Of a DNA stretch of 30,915 nucleotides, positions 1-7,582 are shown one piece after another. Below the pieces are notes generated by a model. That model saw only the letters and a list, made by a program, of their open reading frames with translations. It searched no databases and was not told the origin of the DNA. The first letter of the stretch is position 1, and each line of letters begins with the position of its first letter. This DNA is from RGIG8775 sp045612185 (GTDB taxonomy: Bacteria > Bacillota > Clostridia > Oscillospirales > CAG-272): the NCBI GenBank assembly GCA_045612185.1, contig JAZKYO010000128.1:1-30915 (forward strand), in the 5' to 3' direction. Both the position numbers and the translations under genes were made by a program.

Positions 1-53
1 CACACCACAAAAGACAGGGCGGCAGAGGTGTCCCACCGCAAACTATTTTTTGA

Positions 54-521
54 TTACTCGCCGTCTACAATCTTAAGATCGTCCTCGTCTACAAGGCACG
101 CAATCTTTTCGTGGCAAGCGGGGCAAGTAAGATTTTCGGGGTCGATGTCATCATCAAAATAGATAACTTCTCCGCAAGCGGGGCACTCGATCTCGTAATA
201 CTCCTCGTCCTCAAGGTCGCACTCGTCGCAGCAATCGCACTCGTCACAAGTCTCGCACTCGTCACACTCGTCGCAATTACCGTCGCACTCGTACTCGTCC
301 TCCTCGTAAAGGTACTCCTCTACATCGCCAAGGTCCTCGTCAACCTCCTCGATGTACTCGTTAAGCTCATCAACAGAGTCCTCAAGGGTTTCAATACGCT
401 TGGCCATTACGTCAACCATATCAAGCAGAGCTGCGATAAGCTTGCCCTCCTTGGTTGTCTTATCATAATCAAGACCCTCTGCAAGGCCCTTGATGTAAGC
501 TGATTTTTCAATAAGATTCAT
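54..521 (-). CDS. CD1247-type N-terminal domain protein with acidic Cys cluster and zinc ribbon
   Basis: Protein of 155 residues with no known reaction. Residues 1-70 form a helical, coiled-coil-like domain (MNLIEKSAYIKGLAEGL, then an acidic heptad-like stretch). I recognise this as the domain called CD1247 N-terminal in Clostridia, from memory only. Residues 79-101 hold nine cysteines (79, 83, 86, 89, 92, 95, 97, 98, 101) separated almost only by Asp and Glu. Residues 113-136 carry two CPAC knuckles 20 residues apart, a typical zinc ribbon. There is no signal peptide or membrane segment, so it is probably cytosolic. The start is supported by an AGAAAGGAAG ribosome binding site at 529-538. 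The gene follows efp by 44 bases on the same strand and is probably co-transcribed. Metal binding is inferred from the cysteines; the role is unknown. Confidence 0.8.
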   Translation of the reverse strand: MNLIEKSAYIKGLAEGLDYDKTTKEGKLIAALLDMVDVMAKRIETLEDSVDELNEYIEEVDEDLGDVEEYLYEEDEYECDGNCDECDECETCDECDCCDECDLEDEEYYEIECPACGEVIYFDDDIDPENLTCPACHEKIACLVDEDDLKIVDGE

Positions 522-565
522 AACTGCACTTCCTTTCTAAAAGTTGATGCAACAAACTGCAACAA

Positions 566-1123
566 TTACGCGCGAGAGAGGTACTCGCCTGTTCTTGTGT
601 CGATCTTAAGAACGTCGCCCTCATTGATGAAGAGGGGAACCTTGATCTCTGCGCCTGTCTCAAGTGTTGCGGGCTTGAGAGTGTTGGTTGCTGTGTTACC
701 TGCGAAACCGGGATCGGTTGCTGTAACAGCAAGCTCTACGAATGTGGGGGGCTCTACTCCGAAAACGTTACCCTTGTAGGAAACGATTTTGCAGACCATC
801 TCTTCCTTAACGAACTTGAAGTTCTCGGGAAGTTTGTCGCTGTTAAGGGGAAGCATATCGAATGTTTCCTGATCCATGAAGTAGTAAAGATCGCCATCGT
901 TGTAAGAATACTGCATATCCTTTCTCTCGATGTAAGCGTTCTCGAACTTATCTGTGGGGCTGAACGTTCTTTCAATTACAGAGCCTGTAATAACGTTCTT
1001 GATCTTGGTGCGGACAAAAGCCGCGCCCTTTCCGGGCTTAACGTGCTGGAACTCGATAACCTGATAAACAGCTCCATCCATGTCAAATGTAATTCCGTTT
1101 TTGAAATCGCCGGCTACTACCAT
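566..1123 (-). CDS. efp: Elongation factor P
   Basis: Translation elongation factor P, which binds between the P and E sites and rescues ribosomes stalled at polyproline. The 185-residue length is standard. The KOW-like N-terminal domain contains the loop HVKPGKGAAFVR, in which Lys32 matches the position that is modified in many bacteria. Two OB domains follow, ending in the characteristic DTRTGEYLSRA. I chose the ATG at 1121-1123 because a GGAGG lies at 1134-1138 with good spacing; an upstream in-frame extension has no ribosome binding site and crosses the leader hairpin. No modification enzyme gene is visible nearby. It has its own promoter and is divergent from yicC. Confidence 0.97.
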   Translation of the reverse strand: MVVAGDFKNGITFDMDGAVYQVIEFQHVKPGKGAAFVRTKIKNVITGSVIERTFSPTDKFENAYIERKDMQYSYNDGDLYYFMDQETFDMLPLNSDKLPENFKFVKEEMVCKIVSYKGNVFGVEPPTFVELAVTATDPGFAGNTATNTLKPATLETGAEIKVPLFINEGDVLKIDTRTGEYLSRA

Positions 1124-1151
1124 AATAAATAAACCTCCAATGTTTGTTGTC

Positions 1152-1166
1152 TGCGGACATTCCGCA
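1152..1166 (-). other. Short perfect hairpin in the efp leader
   Basis: TGCGGA and TCCGCA arms of 6 bp flank a 3-base spacer. The hairpin lies in the 5' untranslated region, between the predicted efp start of transcription and its ribosome binding site. No U-tract follows, so it is not an intrinsic terminator. It could be an mRNA-stabilising 5' stem or a protein site; short stems of this size also occur by chance. Confidence 0.45.
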
Positions 1167-1187
1167 AAAATTTTATAATTACAAGTT

Positions 1188-1216
1188 ATTATACCGCATT
1201 TTTTCGTATTTTGCAA
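1188..1216 (-). promoter_or_regulatory. Sigma-A promoter of efp
   Basis: On the minus strand, TTGCAA (1211-1216) is followed after 17 bases by a perfect TATAAT (1188-1193). Transcription should start near 1181 and run through the leader hairpin into efp and the CD1247-type gene. The surrounding DNA is very A+T rich, as usual for promoters in this group. Confidence 0.75.
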
Positions 1217-1297
1217 TAGGATTTACAAAATTTTTCATTTCTTTTTTTAAAAAATCGAAAATTTTTTATAAATATGCCGAGAAAATCGCATTTTCGG

Positions 1298-1326
1298 TTG
1301 ACAAAAAGATAAAAAAGTATTACAAT
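1298..1326 (+). promoter_or_regulatory. Sigma-A promoter of the yicC-to-thiN operon
   Basis: A perfect TTGACA (1298-1303) is followed after 17 bases by TACAAT (1321-1326). It lies about 40 bases before the yicC start, which has AAGGTGG at 1353-1359. No terminator is visible between yicC and thiN, so this is the likely main promoter for about 12.5 kb of genes. Confidence 0.8.
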
Positions 1327-1366
1327 AATATATATTTATATTTTTAATACTTAAGGTGGTTACACA

Positions 1367-2251
1367 ATGAAAAGCATGACTGCATTCGGCAGAGCAAAGG
1401 AAACGGTAAACGGACGCGACATTACCGTTGAAATTCGCTCTGTAAACAGCAGATATTTTGACTGCTCGGTAAAAATATCCCGCGTCTTTTCTTTCCTTGA
1501 GGAAAGAATAAAGCCCTTCCTTCAGTCAAAGGGCATTTCCCGCGGAAAGGTTGACGTTTATATAGGCGTTGAGGTTGTGGACGCTGACGGTGTGGAAATC
1601 ACGCTTGATCGCTCGTATCTCAACCCGTATCTAAGAGCACTTTACGAGCTTCGCGATGAATTTGGACTTGCGGACGACATAAGCGTTATGTCGGTTGCCT
1701 CCAATAAGGAAATTTTCACAGTCAAAAAGCCCGAAGAGGACATGGAAAAGGACTGGGAGGAACTGCTCACGGTGCTTGAGCCCGCAGTGGCAAGCTTCCT
1801 TGACGGACGTGAGCGCGAGGGCGCTAACATCGAGGCTGATTTGAAAGCCAAGGTTGAAAGCATCGGAGAGACGGTAACAAAAATAGAGGTGCTTTCAGCG
1901 GCGGACGTCACGTCCTATCAGACGAAGCTGCACGACAAGCTTACACAGATGCTCTCGGACAACAAGATTTCTATTGACGAAAACCGTATTCTCACAGAGT
2001 GCGCTATTTTCGCGGACAGAGTCGCTATCGACGAAGAGCTTGTCAGACTTCGCTCACACTTCAAAGCTTTTTCGGAAATATGCGAGCTTAGGGAGCCCGT
2101 GGGAAGAAAGATCGACTTTCTGATTCAGGAAATGAACAGAGAGATAAACACCATCGGCTCAAAATGCTCAAACGCCGATATCGCTCACTTAGTAGTTGAC
2201 GTAAAAACCGAGATTGAGAAGATACGCGAGCAAATCCAGAACATTGAATAA
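1367..2251 (+). CDS. yicC: YicC/YloC family endoribonuclease-type protein
   Basis: Protein of 294 residues of the YicC (YloC) family. It has the family N-terminus MKSMTAFGRAK and the segment EIRSVNSRYFD, and ends in the DUF1732 region around residues 210-294 with KIDFLIQEMNREINTIGSK. Members in E. coli and Bacillus have been reported to act as endoribonucleases; the activity here is by homology only. It is cytosolic with no membrane segment. It is the first gene of the long plus-strand operon, 12 bases before remA, which is the usual Firmicutes order yicC-remA-gmk-rpoZ. Confidence 0.93.
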   Translation: MKSMTAFGRAKETVNGRDITVEIRSVNSRYFDCSVKISRVFSFLEERIKPFLQSKGISRGKVDVYIGVEVVDADGVEITLDRSYLNPYLRALYELRDEFGLADDISVMSVASNKEIFTVKKPEEDMEKDWEELLTVLEPAVASFLDGREREGANIEADLKAKVESIGETVTKIEVLSAADVTSYQTKLHDKLTQMLSDNKISIDENRILTECAIFADRVAIDEELVRLRSHFKAFSEICELREPVGRKIDFLIQEMNREINTIGSKCSNADIAHLVVDVKTEIEKIREQIQNIE

Positions 2252-2263
2252 CGGAGGCAGGAT

Positions 2264-2530
2264 ATGAAATTCATAAACGTAGGCTTTGGAAACATGGTCG
2301 CAGCCGACAGGGTTATAGCTCTCGCCAGTCCCGATTCAGCACCTATGAAGCGTCTCGTACAGGACGCCAAGGATGACGGCAGAGCAATTGACGTCACCTG
2401 CGGAAGGCGCACTCGCTCGGTTATAATTACCGACTCCGAGCACGTTATTCTTTCGGCAATTCAAACAGAAACCATAGCCAACAGACTTGACAACGGTGAC
2501 TCGGAGGTCGACACCGACGAGGAAGAGTGA
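2264..2530 (+). CDS. remA: RemA-type extracellular matrix regulator (DUF370)
   Basis: Small protein of 88 residues of the RemA/DUF370 family. In Bacillus subtilis RemA is a DNA-binding activator of biofilm matrix and osmoprotection genes. The family signatures are FINVGFGNMV at the N-terminus, the SPDSAPMKRLV segment, and TCGRRTRSVIITDS, the basic patch used for DNA contact. The last 12 or so residues are an acidic tail of low complexity. The start has a GGAGG ribosome binding site at 2253-2257. The position between yicC and gmk is conserved across Firmicutes. The regulatory targets in this organism cannot be read from the window. Confidence 0.9.
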   Translation: MKFINVGFGNMVAADRVIALASPDSAPMKRLVQDAKDDGRAIDVTCGRRTRSVIITDSEHVILSAIQTETIANRLDNGDSEVDTDEEE

Positions 2531-2551
2531 AATCACTAAAAGGAGTAAAAT

Positions 2552-3163
2552 ATGACGAACAAAGGACTTTTGGTAGTAGTATCGGGTCCCGCGGGAAGCG
2601 GTAAAGGTACGGTAAACAAAATTCTGCTTCAGAGAGAGGATTTTGTTTTCTCGGTATCCGCCACCACAAGAGCTCCGCGCCCCGGAGAGGAACACGGTGT
2701 AAACTACTACTACATCACACACGAAGAATTTGAAAAACGCATATCAAACGGCGAAATGTTAGAGTACACAACCTACTGCCACAACTATTACGGCACTCCC
2801 AAAAAAGAGGCTGAGGCGGTGCTTGAGAGCGGAAAGAATCTGCTTCTTGAGATAGAGGTTGACGGCGCTATGCAGATTAAAAAGCAGTACCCCGACGCAA
2901 TACTTATTATGCTTCTTCCCCCCTCGTTCAAGGTTCAGGAGGAGCGTCTGCGCGGCAGAGGCACCGAGCCTGACGACGTTATCAGAAAAAGACTTGAGCA
3001 GGCCCGCTTAGAGGTGGAAACGGCGCACAAGTACGATTACATAGTTTACAATCACGACGACATGGTTGAACAGTGCGTCGAGGATATTATAACCATAATC
3101 CGCGCTGAGAAATACGCCTCAAAGCGTAACCCCGGCGTAGTTGAAAATTATTACAATAACTAA
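2552..3163 (+). CDS. gmk: Guanylate kinase
   Basis: Phosphorylates GMP to GDP with ATP in the cytosol, the essential step of guanine nucleotide supply. The 203-residue length is standard. The P-loop GPAGSGKGT spans residues 12-20. The GMP-binding region contains SATTRAPRPGE and VNYYYITHEEF, and the lid/core region includes EIEVDGAMQIKKQ. The start has an AAAGGAG ribosome binding site about 7 bases upstream. It sits between remA and rpoZ, as in Bacillus. Confidence 0.96.
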   Translation: MTNKGLLVVVSGPAGSGKGTVNKILLQREDFVFSVSATTRAPRPGEEHGVNYYYITHEEFEKRISNGEMLEYTTYCHNYYGTPKKEAEAVLESGKNLLLEIEVDGAMQIKKQYPDAILIMLLPPSFKVQEERLRGRGTEPDDVIRKRLEQARLEVETAHKYDYIVYNHDDMVEQCVEDIITIIRAEKYASKRNPGVVENYYNN

Positions 3164-3191
3164 AAACAAATACCCTAAAAGGAGAACAAAC

Positions 3192-3560
3192 ATGATTTAC
3201 CCAACATTCAGCGAACTTACAAAGGACCAGTTTAACAGATACCAGCTTGCCATCGCCACCGCAAAGTGCGCGCGTTTGGTTACAGACGAATACGTTAAGC
3301 AGCGTGAGGCTGCCGAAAAAGCTGTAGCGGGCGGCAAGGAAAGCGACAAATCCATGCTCACAATGATTGACAGAGAGCTTAAGGACGAAAAGGCTGTAAA
3401 AATTGCTATCAACCGCATCTTCAAGGGCGATTACAGCATTGTTGAGCACGCCCCCGAAGAAGAGCCCGAAATTCTTGAGCCTGTTGATGCGATTCCCGAT
3501 ATTTCCGCACTTTCAGAGGAGGACGAATCAGGGAACGAAACAGAGGACGACGGCGAGTAA
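3192..3560 (+). CDS. rpoZ: DNA-directed RNA polymerase omega subunit
   Basis: Omega subunit, which stabilises the beta' subunit during RNA polymerase assembly. The 122-residue protein begins MIYPTFSEL and carries the conserved block FNRYQLAIATAKCAR followed by the KAVKIAINRI segment. It is longer than the usual 70-90 residues because of a Lys/Glu-rich insertion (around residues 38-65) and a strongly acidic C-terminus. I chose the ATG at 3192 because AAAAGGAG lies at 3177-3184; a frame-open extension upstream lacks a ribosome binding site. In Bacillus the next gene is coaBC, which is missing here. Confidence 0.9.
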   Translation: MIYPTFSELTKDQFNRYQLAIATAKCARLVTDEYVKQREAAEKAVAGGKESDKSMLTMIDRELKDEKAVKIAINRIFKGDYSIVEHAPEEEPEILEPVDAIPDISALSEEDESGNETEDDGE

Positions 3561-3599
3561 TTCGGACGACTGTTGAAATTTTTTGAAAGGAGGACTGTT

Positions 3600-6083
3600 A
3601 TGAAGAACTACGTAAAAGTGCGGATTCTTGATCTGCCTTACTGTATAGACCGGGCTTACGATTATTTTGTTCCGCTCGATCTGCGTGATTTTGTGGACGT
3701 GGGAAACTTTGTGACAGTCCCCTTCGGCAACGGTAACAAGCGCCATATGGCGCTTGTTACCGAGCTTTCCGATAAAGCCGAATACCCCGAACTGAAGCCT
3801 ATTATTTCGGTCTGTCCGCGCGACGTCTCGCTTGACGGTGAGATGCTTAAGCTGTGCAAATTCATGAAGGACATGACGCTCTGCACCTACGGAGACGCGG
3901 TACACGCCATGCTGCCCTCGGCGGCTATGTCACGTTTTGAAGAATATTATTCACCCACAGATAAAAAACTGCCTGACAACCCCAAGGGGCTTGACACGCA
4001 GACTCTTTTTGTCTATGAGCTTGTAAAAAACCGCGGAAGACTGTCATTGGGCGGAGCCAAAGCAAAGTTCGGCACGTCTGTTGCAGACAAGCTGAAAAAG
4101 CTGTGTGACGGAGGATATCTTCACCGCGAGCTTGACGTAAAATCCTCGGAGATAGGAGTGGAAACACTCTACTATTCAACCGCTGTAATTGAGGAAAAGG
4201 CGCGTGAGGCACTTTTCTCAAAAAACGACCCTAACGTTCCGCGCTCACCCAAGGGCTGGGCAATATTCTCCACGCTTCTCGAGCAGGGAGAAATGGAAGA
4301 AAACGATATAATGAAAGCGGCTAAGGCAACGAAAGCTCAGCTTAAAGCCCTCATTACCAAAGGCTTGGTAAAAGCAAGAAAAGAAATCTCCTACCGAATC
4401 CCCTACGAAATTCCCGAAAACGTCGACAAGCGAGAGATAACACTTAACGAAGAGCAGCAAAACGCCTACGGCGCGCTTTGTGATATGATTGACTCAAGCA
4501 AGCCTGCGGCAGCGCTTCTTTACGGAGTTACGGGCAGCGGAAAGACCAGCGTAATGCTAAAATCCATCGACTACTCGTTAAAAAAAGAACGCGGAGTTAT
4601 AATTTTAGTACCCGAAATATCGCTTACCCCGCAAACGCTTGGCATTTTCTGCTCACGATACGGTGAGCGTGTGGCGGTTATTCACTCTGGGCTTTCTCAG
4701 GGCGAAAGAGTGGATACTTACAAACTGATAAAGGACGGAAAAGCCGACGTGGTTATAGGAACTCGCTCGGCGGTATTTGCCCCTGTAAAAAACCTTGGAA
4801 TGATAATCATAGACGAGGAGCAGGAACATACCTACAAATCCGACCAGAATCCAAAATACCACGCCCGTGACATTGCGCGATTCAGATGCGCTGAAAACAA
4901 TGCGGTCATGCTTCTTGCCTCGGCAACTCCATCGGTAGAAAGCTATCTCAAAGCCAAAGAAGGTAAATACAAGCTGCTTACGCTGAAAAAACGATTCGGC
5001 GGCGCAAAGCTTCCCGAGGTAATTATTTCGGATATGAGACGTGAGACACGTCTTGGAAACGTCACACCGCTTGGCGAGACACTAGCGCGCGCGCTTATTG
5101 ACAATCAGAATGAAAAAGAGCAGGCGATCCTATTCCTCAACAGGCGCGGTTACAACCATTTTGCCTCTTGCAGAGACTGCGGAAAGGCAATTTCCTGCCC
5201 GCGTTGCAGTGTTTCGATGACCTATCACACCAAAAAAGGAACTTACGACGACGGAACGCTTATCTGCCATTGGTGCGGAATGAGAACGGCTGTACCCAAG
5301 ACCTGCCCGGAATGCGGAAGCGAGCATATCGCCTTTATGGGCTATGGCACACAGAGAGTTGAGCACGAGCTTTCAGAGCTTTTGCCAAGCTCAAAAATAC
5401 TCCGCATGGATACCGACACCACCGCCGCAAAAAGCGCTTACGACGAGCTTCTCGGAAAATTCCGCAGGCACGATGGAGACATTCTTTTAGGCACTCAAAT
5501 GGTGACAAAGGGACATGATTTCCCCGACGTTACCCTTGTGGGCGTACTGCTTGCCGATTCCTCACTTTATCTTGACGACTACCGCGCGGCTGAGCGCACG
5601 TTTGCAATGCTTACGCAGGTTATAGGACGGGCAGGGCGCGCAAAAAAAGCGGGCTACGCTGTCATTCAGACCAACAATCCCGACCACGATATAATAAAAC
5701 TTGCCTGCGCGCAGGACTATGACACATTCTTTGAGCGCGAGATTGCGCTTAGAAAAATACTGGAATTTCCGCCGTACTGCGATATAGCTCTACTCAACGT
5801 CGTTTCGCAAAGCGAAAACGAGCTGGCAATAGCGGCTAAAAGAATATACGACGAGTTCAGAATCCTCGTCAAAAAAGATTACCCCGACCTGCCCTTCGTG
5901 GTTTTCGGTCCATTTGAGGCCCCGGTTTACAAGGTGGACGAAAAATACCGCATGAGGCTGGTAATCAAATGCAAACTTAGCACCAAGTGCCGCGAGCTTT
6001 TTGCGCGGATACTTACAAAATTCGGAATTGAGGCAAAGGGCAAAACATCCCTTTCAATAGACTTCAATCCCACGAACTTATAG
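3600..6083 (+). CDS. priA: Primosomal protein N', replication restart helicase PriA
   Basis: Superfamily 2 DNA helicase that recognises stalled forks and reloads DnaB. The 827-residue protein has the N-terminal 3'-DNA-binding domain (VPFG at about residue 40), a Walker A GVTGSGKT (residues 309-316) and a DEEQ Walker B (405-408; DEEH is more common). Eight Cys in CRDCG, CPRC, CHWCG and CPECG (about 520-580) form the two zinc sites. The C-terminal motifs GTQMVTKGHDFP and QVIGRAGRA are present. The ATG at 3600 is chosen over an upstream in-frame one because AAAGGAGG lies at 3586-3593. The reading frame contains a 32-bp perfect palindrome near its 5' end. Confidence 0.97.
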   Translation: MKNYVKVRILDLPYCIDRAYDYFVPLDLRDFVDVGNFVTVPFGNGNKRHMALVTELSDKAEYPELKPIISVCPRDVSLDGEMLKLCKFMKDMTLCTYGDAVHAMLPSAAMSRFEEYYSPTDKKLPDNPKGLDTQTLFVYELVKNRGRLSLGGAKAKFGTSVADKLKKLCDGGYLHRELDVKSSEIGVETLYYSTAVIEEKAREALFSKNDPNVPRSPKGWAIFSTLLEQGEMEENDIMKAAKATKAQLKALITKGLVKARKEISYRIPYEIPENVDKREITLNEEQQNAYGALCDMIDSSKPAAALLYGVTGSGKTSVMLKSIDYSLKKERGVIILVPEISLTPQTLGIFCSRYGERVAVIHSGLSQGERVDTYKLIKDGKADVVIGTRSAVFAPVKNLGMIIIDEEQEHTYKSDQNPKYHARDIARFRCAENNAVMLLASATPSVESYLKAKEGKYKLLTLKKRFGGAKLPEVIISDMRRETRLGNVTPLGETLARALIDNQNEKEQAILFLNRRGYNHFASCRDCGKAISCPRCSVSMTYHTKKGTYDDGTLICHWCGMRTAVPKTCPECGSEHIAFMGYGTQRVEHELSELLPSSKILRMDTDTTAAKSAYDELLGKFRRHDGDILLGTQMVTKGHDFPDVTLVGVLLADSSLYLDDYRAAERTFAMLTQVIGRAGRAKKAGYAVIQTNNPDHDIIKLACAQDYDTFFEREIALRKILEFPPYCDIALLNVVSQSENELAIAAKRIYDEFRILVKKDYPDLPFVVFGPFEAPVYKVDEKYRMRLVIKCKLSTKCRELFARILTKFGIEAKGKTSLSIDFNPTNL
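3731..3762. repeat. 32-bp perfect palindrome inside priA
   Basis: The left half CGGTAACAAGCGCCAT (3731-3746) is followed directly by its exact reverse complement (3747-3762). The match ends at 3730/3763, where both flanks are A. It codes GNKRHMALVT in priA, and the opposite strand read in its corresponding frame gives the same ten residues. In RNA it could fold into a stem of about 14 bp with a minimal loop. No T-run follows, so it is not a terminator. Confidence 0.9.
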
Positions 6084-6093
6084 GAGATACGTT

Positions 6094-6609
6094 ATGGCAA
6101 AGCTTAAAATAGTAACACGCGGAGACGAGATTCTCAACCAAAAATGCCGCGAAGTTGATGAAATAACACCGAGAATAATAAGACTTCTCGACGATATGAG
6201 AGAAACCCTTACCGCCGCGGGCGGAGCGGGACTTGCGGCGCCTCAGGTTGGCGTTCTCAGAAAAATCGCCATTATTGAGTACGAAGGCGACACCCCCGAA
6301 GACTCACAAGAGCTTATCGAGCTTATCAACCCAAAAATAATTGCGTTTTCGGGTCACCAATACACCGAAGAGGGCTGTCTATCCTTCCCCGACGAGTGGC
6401 TTTACACCGACAGACCTATGCACATTACCGTACGTCACCTTAACCGCAAGGGTGAGGAATGCGAAATAAACGCTTCGGGCTTCTTGGCAAAGGCGCTTTC
6501 ACATGAAATTGACCACCTTGACGGCAAGGTTATGCACTGCCGCCGCGCCCCCGAGGACAAAATTCCCCAAGAGGAACAGAGACCTCGCAAAAAGAGACGC
6601 TCAAGATAA
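6094..6609 (+). CDS. def: Peptide deformylase
   Basis: Metalloenzyme that removes the formyl group from the N-terminal Met of new proteins at the ribosome. All three family motifs are present in the 171-residue protein: GAGLAAPQVG (residues 44-53), EGCLSFP with the metal ligand Cys95, and HEIDH (137-141), supplying two His ligands and the catalytic Glu138. The C-terminal 20 residues are basic and of low complexity. An AGGAG ribosome binding site precedes the ATG. It lies 10 bases after priA and 11 before fmt, its functional partner, which adds the formyl group that def removes. Confidence 0.97.
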   Translation: MAKLKIVTRGDEILNQKCREVDEITPRIIRLLDDMRETLTAAGGAGLAAPQVGVLRKIAIIEYEGDTPEDSQELIELINPKIIAFSGHQYTEEGCLSFPDEWLYTDRPMHITVRHLNRKGEECEINASGFLAKALSHEIDHLDGKVMHCRRAPEDKIPQEEQRPRKKRRSR

Positions 6610-6620
6610 GGAGGCTCAAT

Positions 6621-7556
6621 ATGAAAATTCTCTATATGGGAACTCCCGACTTCGCCATTCCCACTCTTAAAGCACTTTACGAGAGCGGCGAGGAGATTGT
6701 GGGAGTTATTACGCAACCCGACAAGCCCAAGGGTCGCGGATACACGCTGACCCCTCCCCCGGTAAAGGTCTGGGCACTTGAAAAAGGACTTGACGTTTAT
6801 CAGCCCACCACCTGCAGAGACGAGGAATTTGCCGCACTTCTCGAAAGGCTCGCCCCCGAGCTTATAGTCGTTGTAGCGTTTGGCAAGATTTTGCCCAAGA
6901 ACGTGCTCGACTTTCCCAAGTATGGCTGTATCAACGTTCACGGCTCGCTTTTGCCCAAGTACAGAGGCGCCGCGCCTATGCAACGCGCCATTATCGACGG
7001 TGAAAAGGTAACGGGCGTAACGATTATGTACATGGACGTGGGGCTTGACACGGGCGACATGCTTTACAAGTCCGAGGTCGAAATAGCCGAAAACGATAAT
7101 TTTGAGGATATTCACGACAAGCTTTCTGTCTGCGGTGCTGAGGCACTTATAGAGACGGTAAAGCTTATAAAAAGCGGCGAGGTCAAACGCGAAAAGCAGG
7201 ACGACGCCCTTTCCACCTATGCGGCAAAAATTGAAAAATCCGACTGTCTGCTTGACTTTTCAAGGTCAGCCGAGGAGCTTCACAATCTTATAAGAGGGCT
7301 TTCTCCCATTCCGCTTACCTTCACCCACACTCCCGACGGAAAACTGCTCAAGATAACTTCAGCGCGCATAATTGACCGAGATGCGGTTTCGGGCAAAACC
7401 GCGGGCGAGGTGGTTGCACTTGACGGTGAAATAACGGTTGCCTGCGGCAAGGGACAGATTGCACTTACCGGTGTGCTTCCCGAGGGCAAGGGCAGAATGG
7501 GCGCAGCTGAGTTTATCCGCGGCAGAAAAATCAACATCGGAGACATACTGAAATAA
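6621..7556 (+). CDS. fmt: Methionyl-tRNA formyltransferase
   Basis: Transfers a formyl group from 10-formyltetrahydrofolate to Met-tRNA(fMet) for translation initiation. The 311-residue length is standard. The N-terminal Rossmann domain starts MGTPDFAIPTLKAL. The catalytic block NVHGSLLPKYRGAAP starts at Asn105 with His107, and the Asp-containing MDVGLDTGDM lies about 35 residues on. The C-terminal OB-type domain (about 205-311) contains the LIRGLSP segment. The ribosome binding site is AAGGAGG just after the def stop. It is co-transcribed with def. Confidence 0.97.
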   Translation: MKILYMGTPDFAIPTLKALYESGEEIVGVITQPDKPKGRGYTLTPPPVKVWALEKGLDVYQPTTCRDEEFAALLERLAPELIVVVAFGKILPKNVLDFPKYGCINVHGSLLPKYRGAAPMQRAIIDGEKVTGVTIMYMDVGLDTGDMLYKSEVEIAENDNFEDIHDKLSVCGAEALIETVKLIKSGEVKREKQDDALSTYAAKIEKSDCLLDFSRSAEELHNLIRGLSPIPLTFTHTPDGKLLKITSARIIDRDAVSGKTAGEVVALDGEITVACGKGQIALTGVLPEGKGRMGAAEFIRGRKINIGDILK

Positions 7557-7582
7557 AATAAACTAAACGAAAGGAGAGCCTT

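Noticed and set aside
1..53. Possible terminator of the efp-CD1247 transcript
   Set aside because: Only short, imperfect stems can be drawn and the window ends, so a terminator cannot be supported. No gene was seen here.
1144..1347. A 67-codon open frame between efp and yicC
   Set aside because: It starts with TTG, has no ribosome binding site, is made of A+T-rich promoter DNA and overlaps both divergent promoters.
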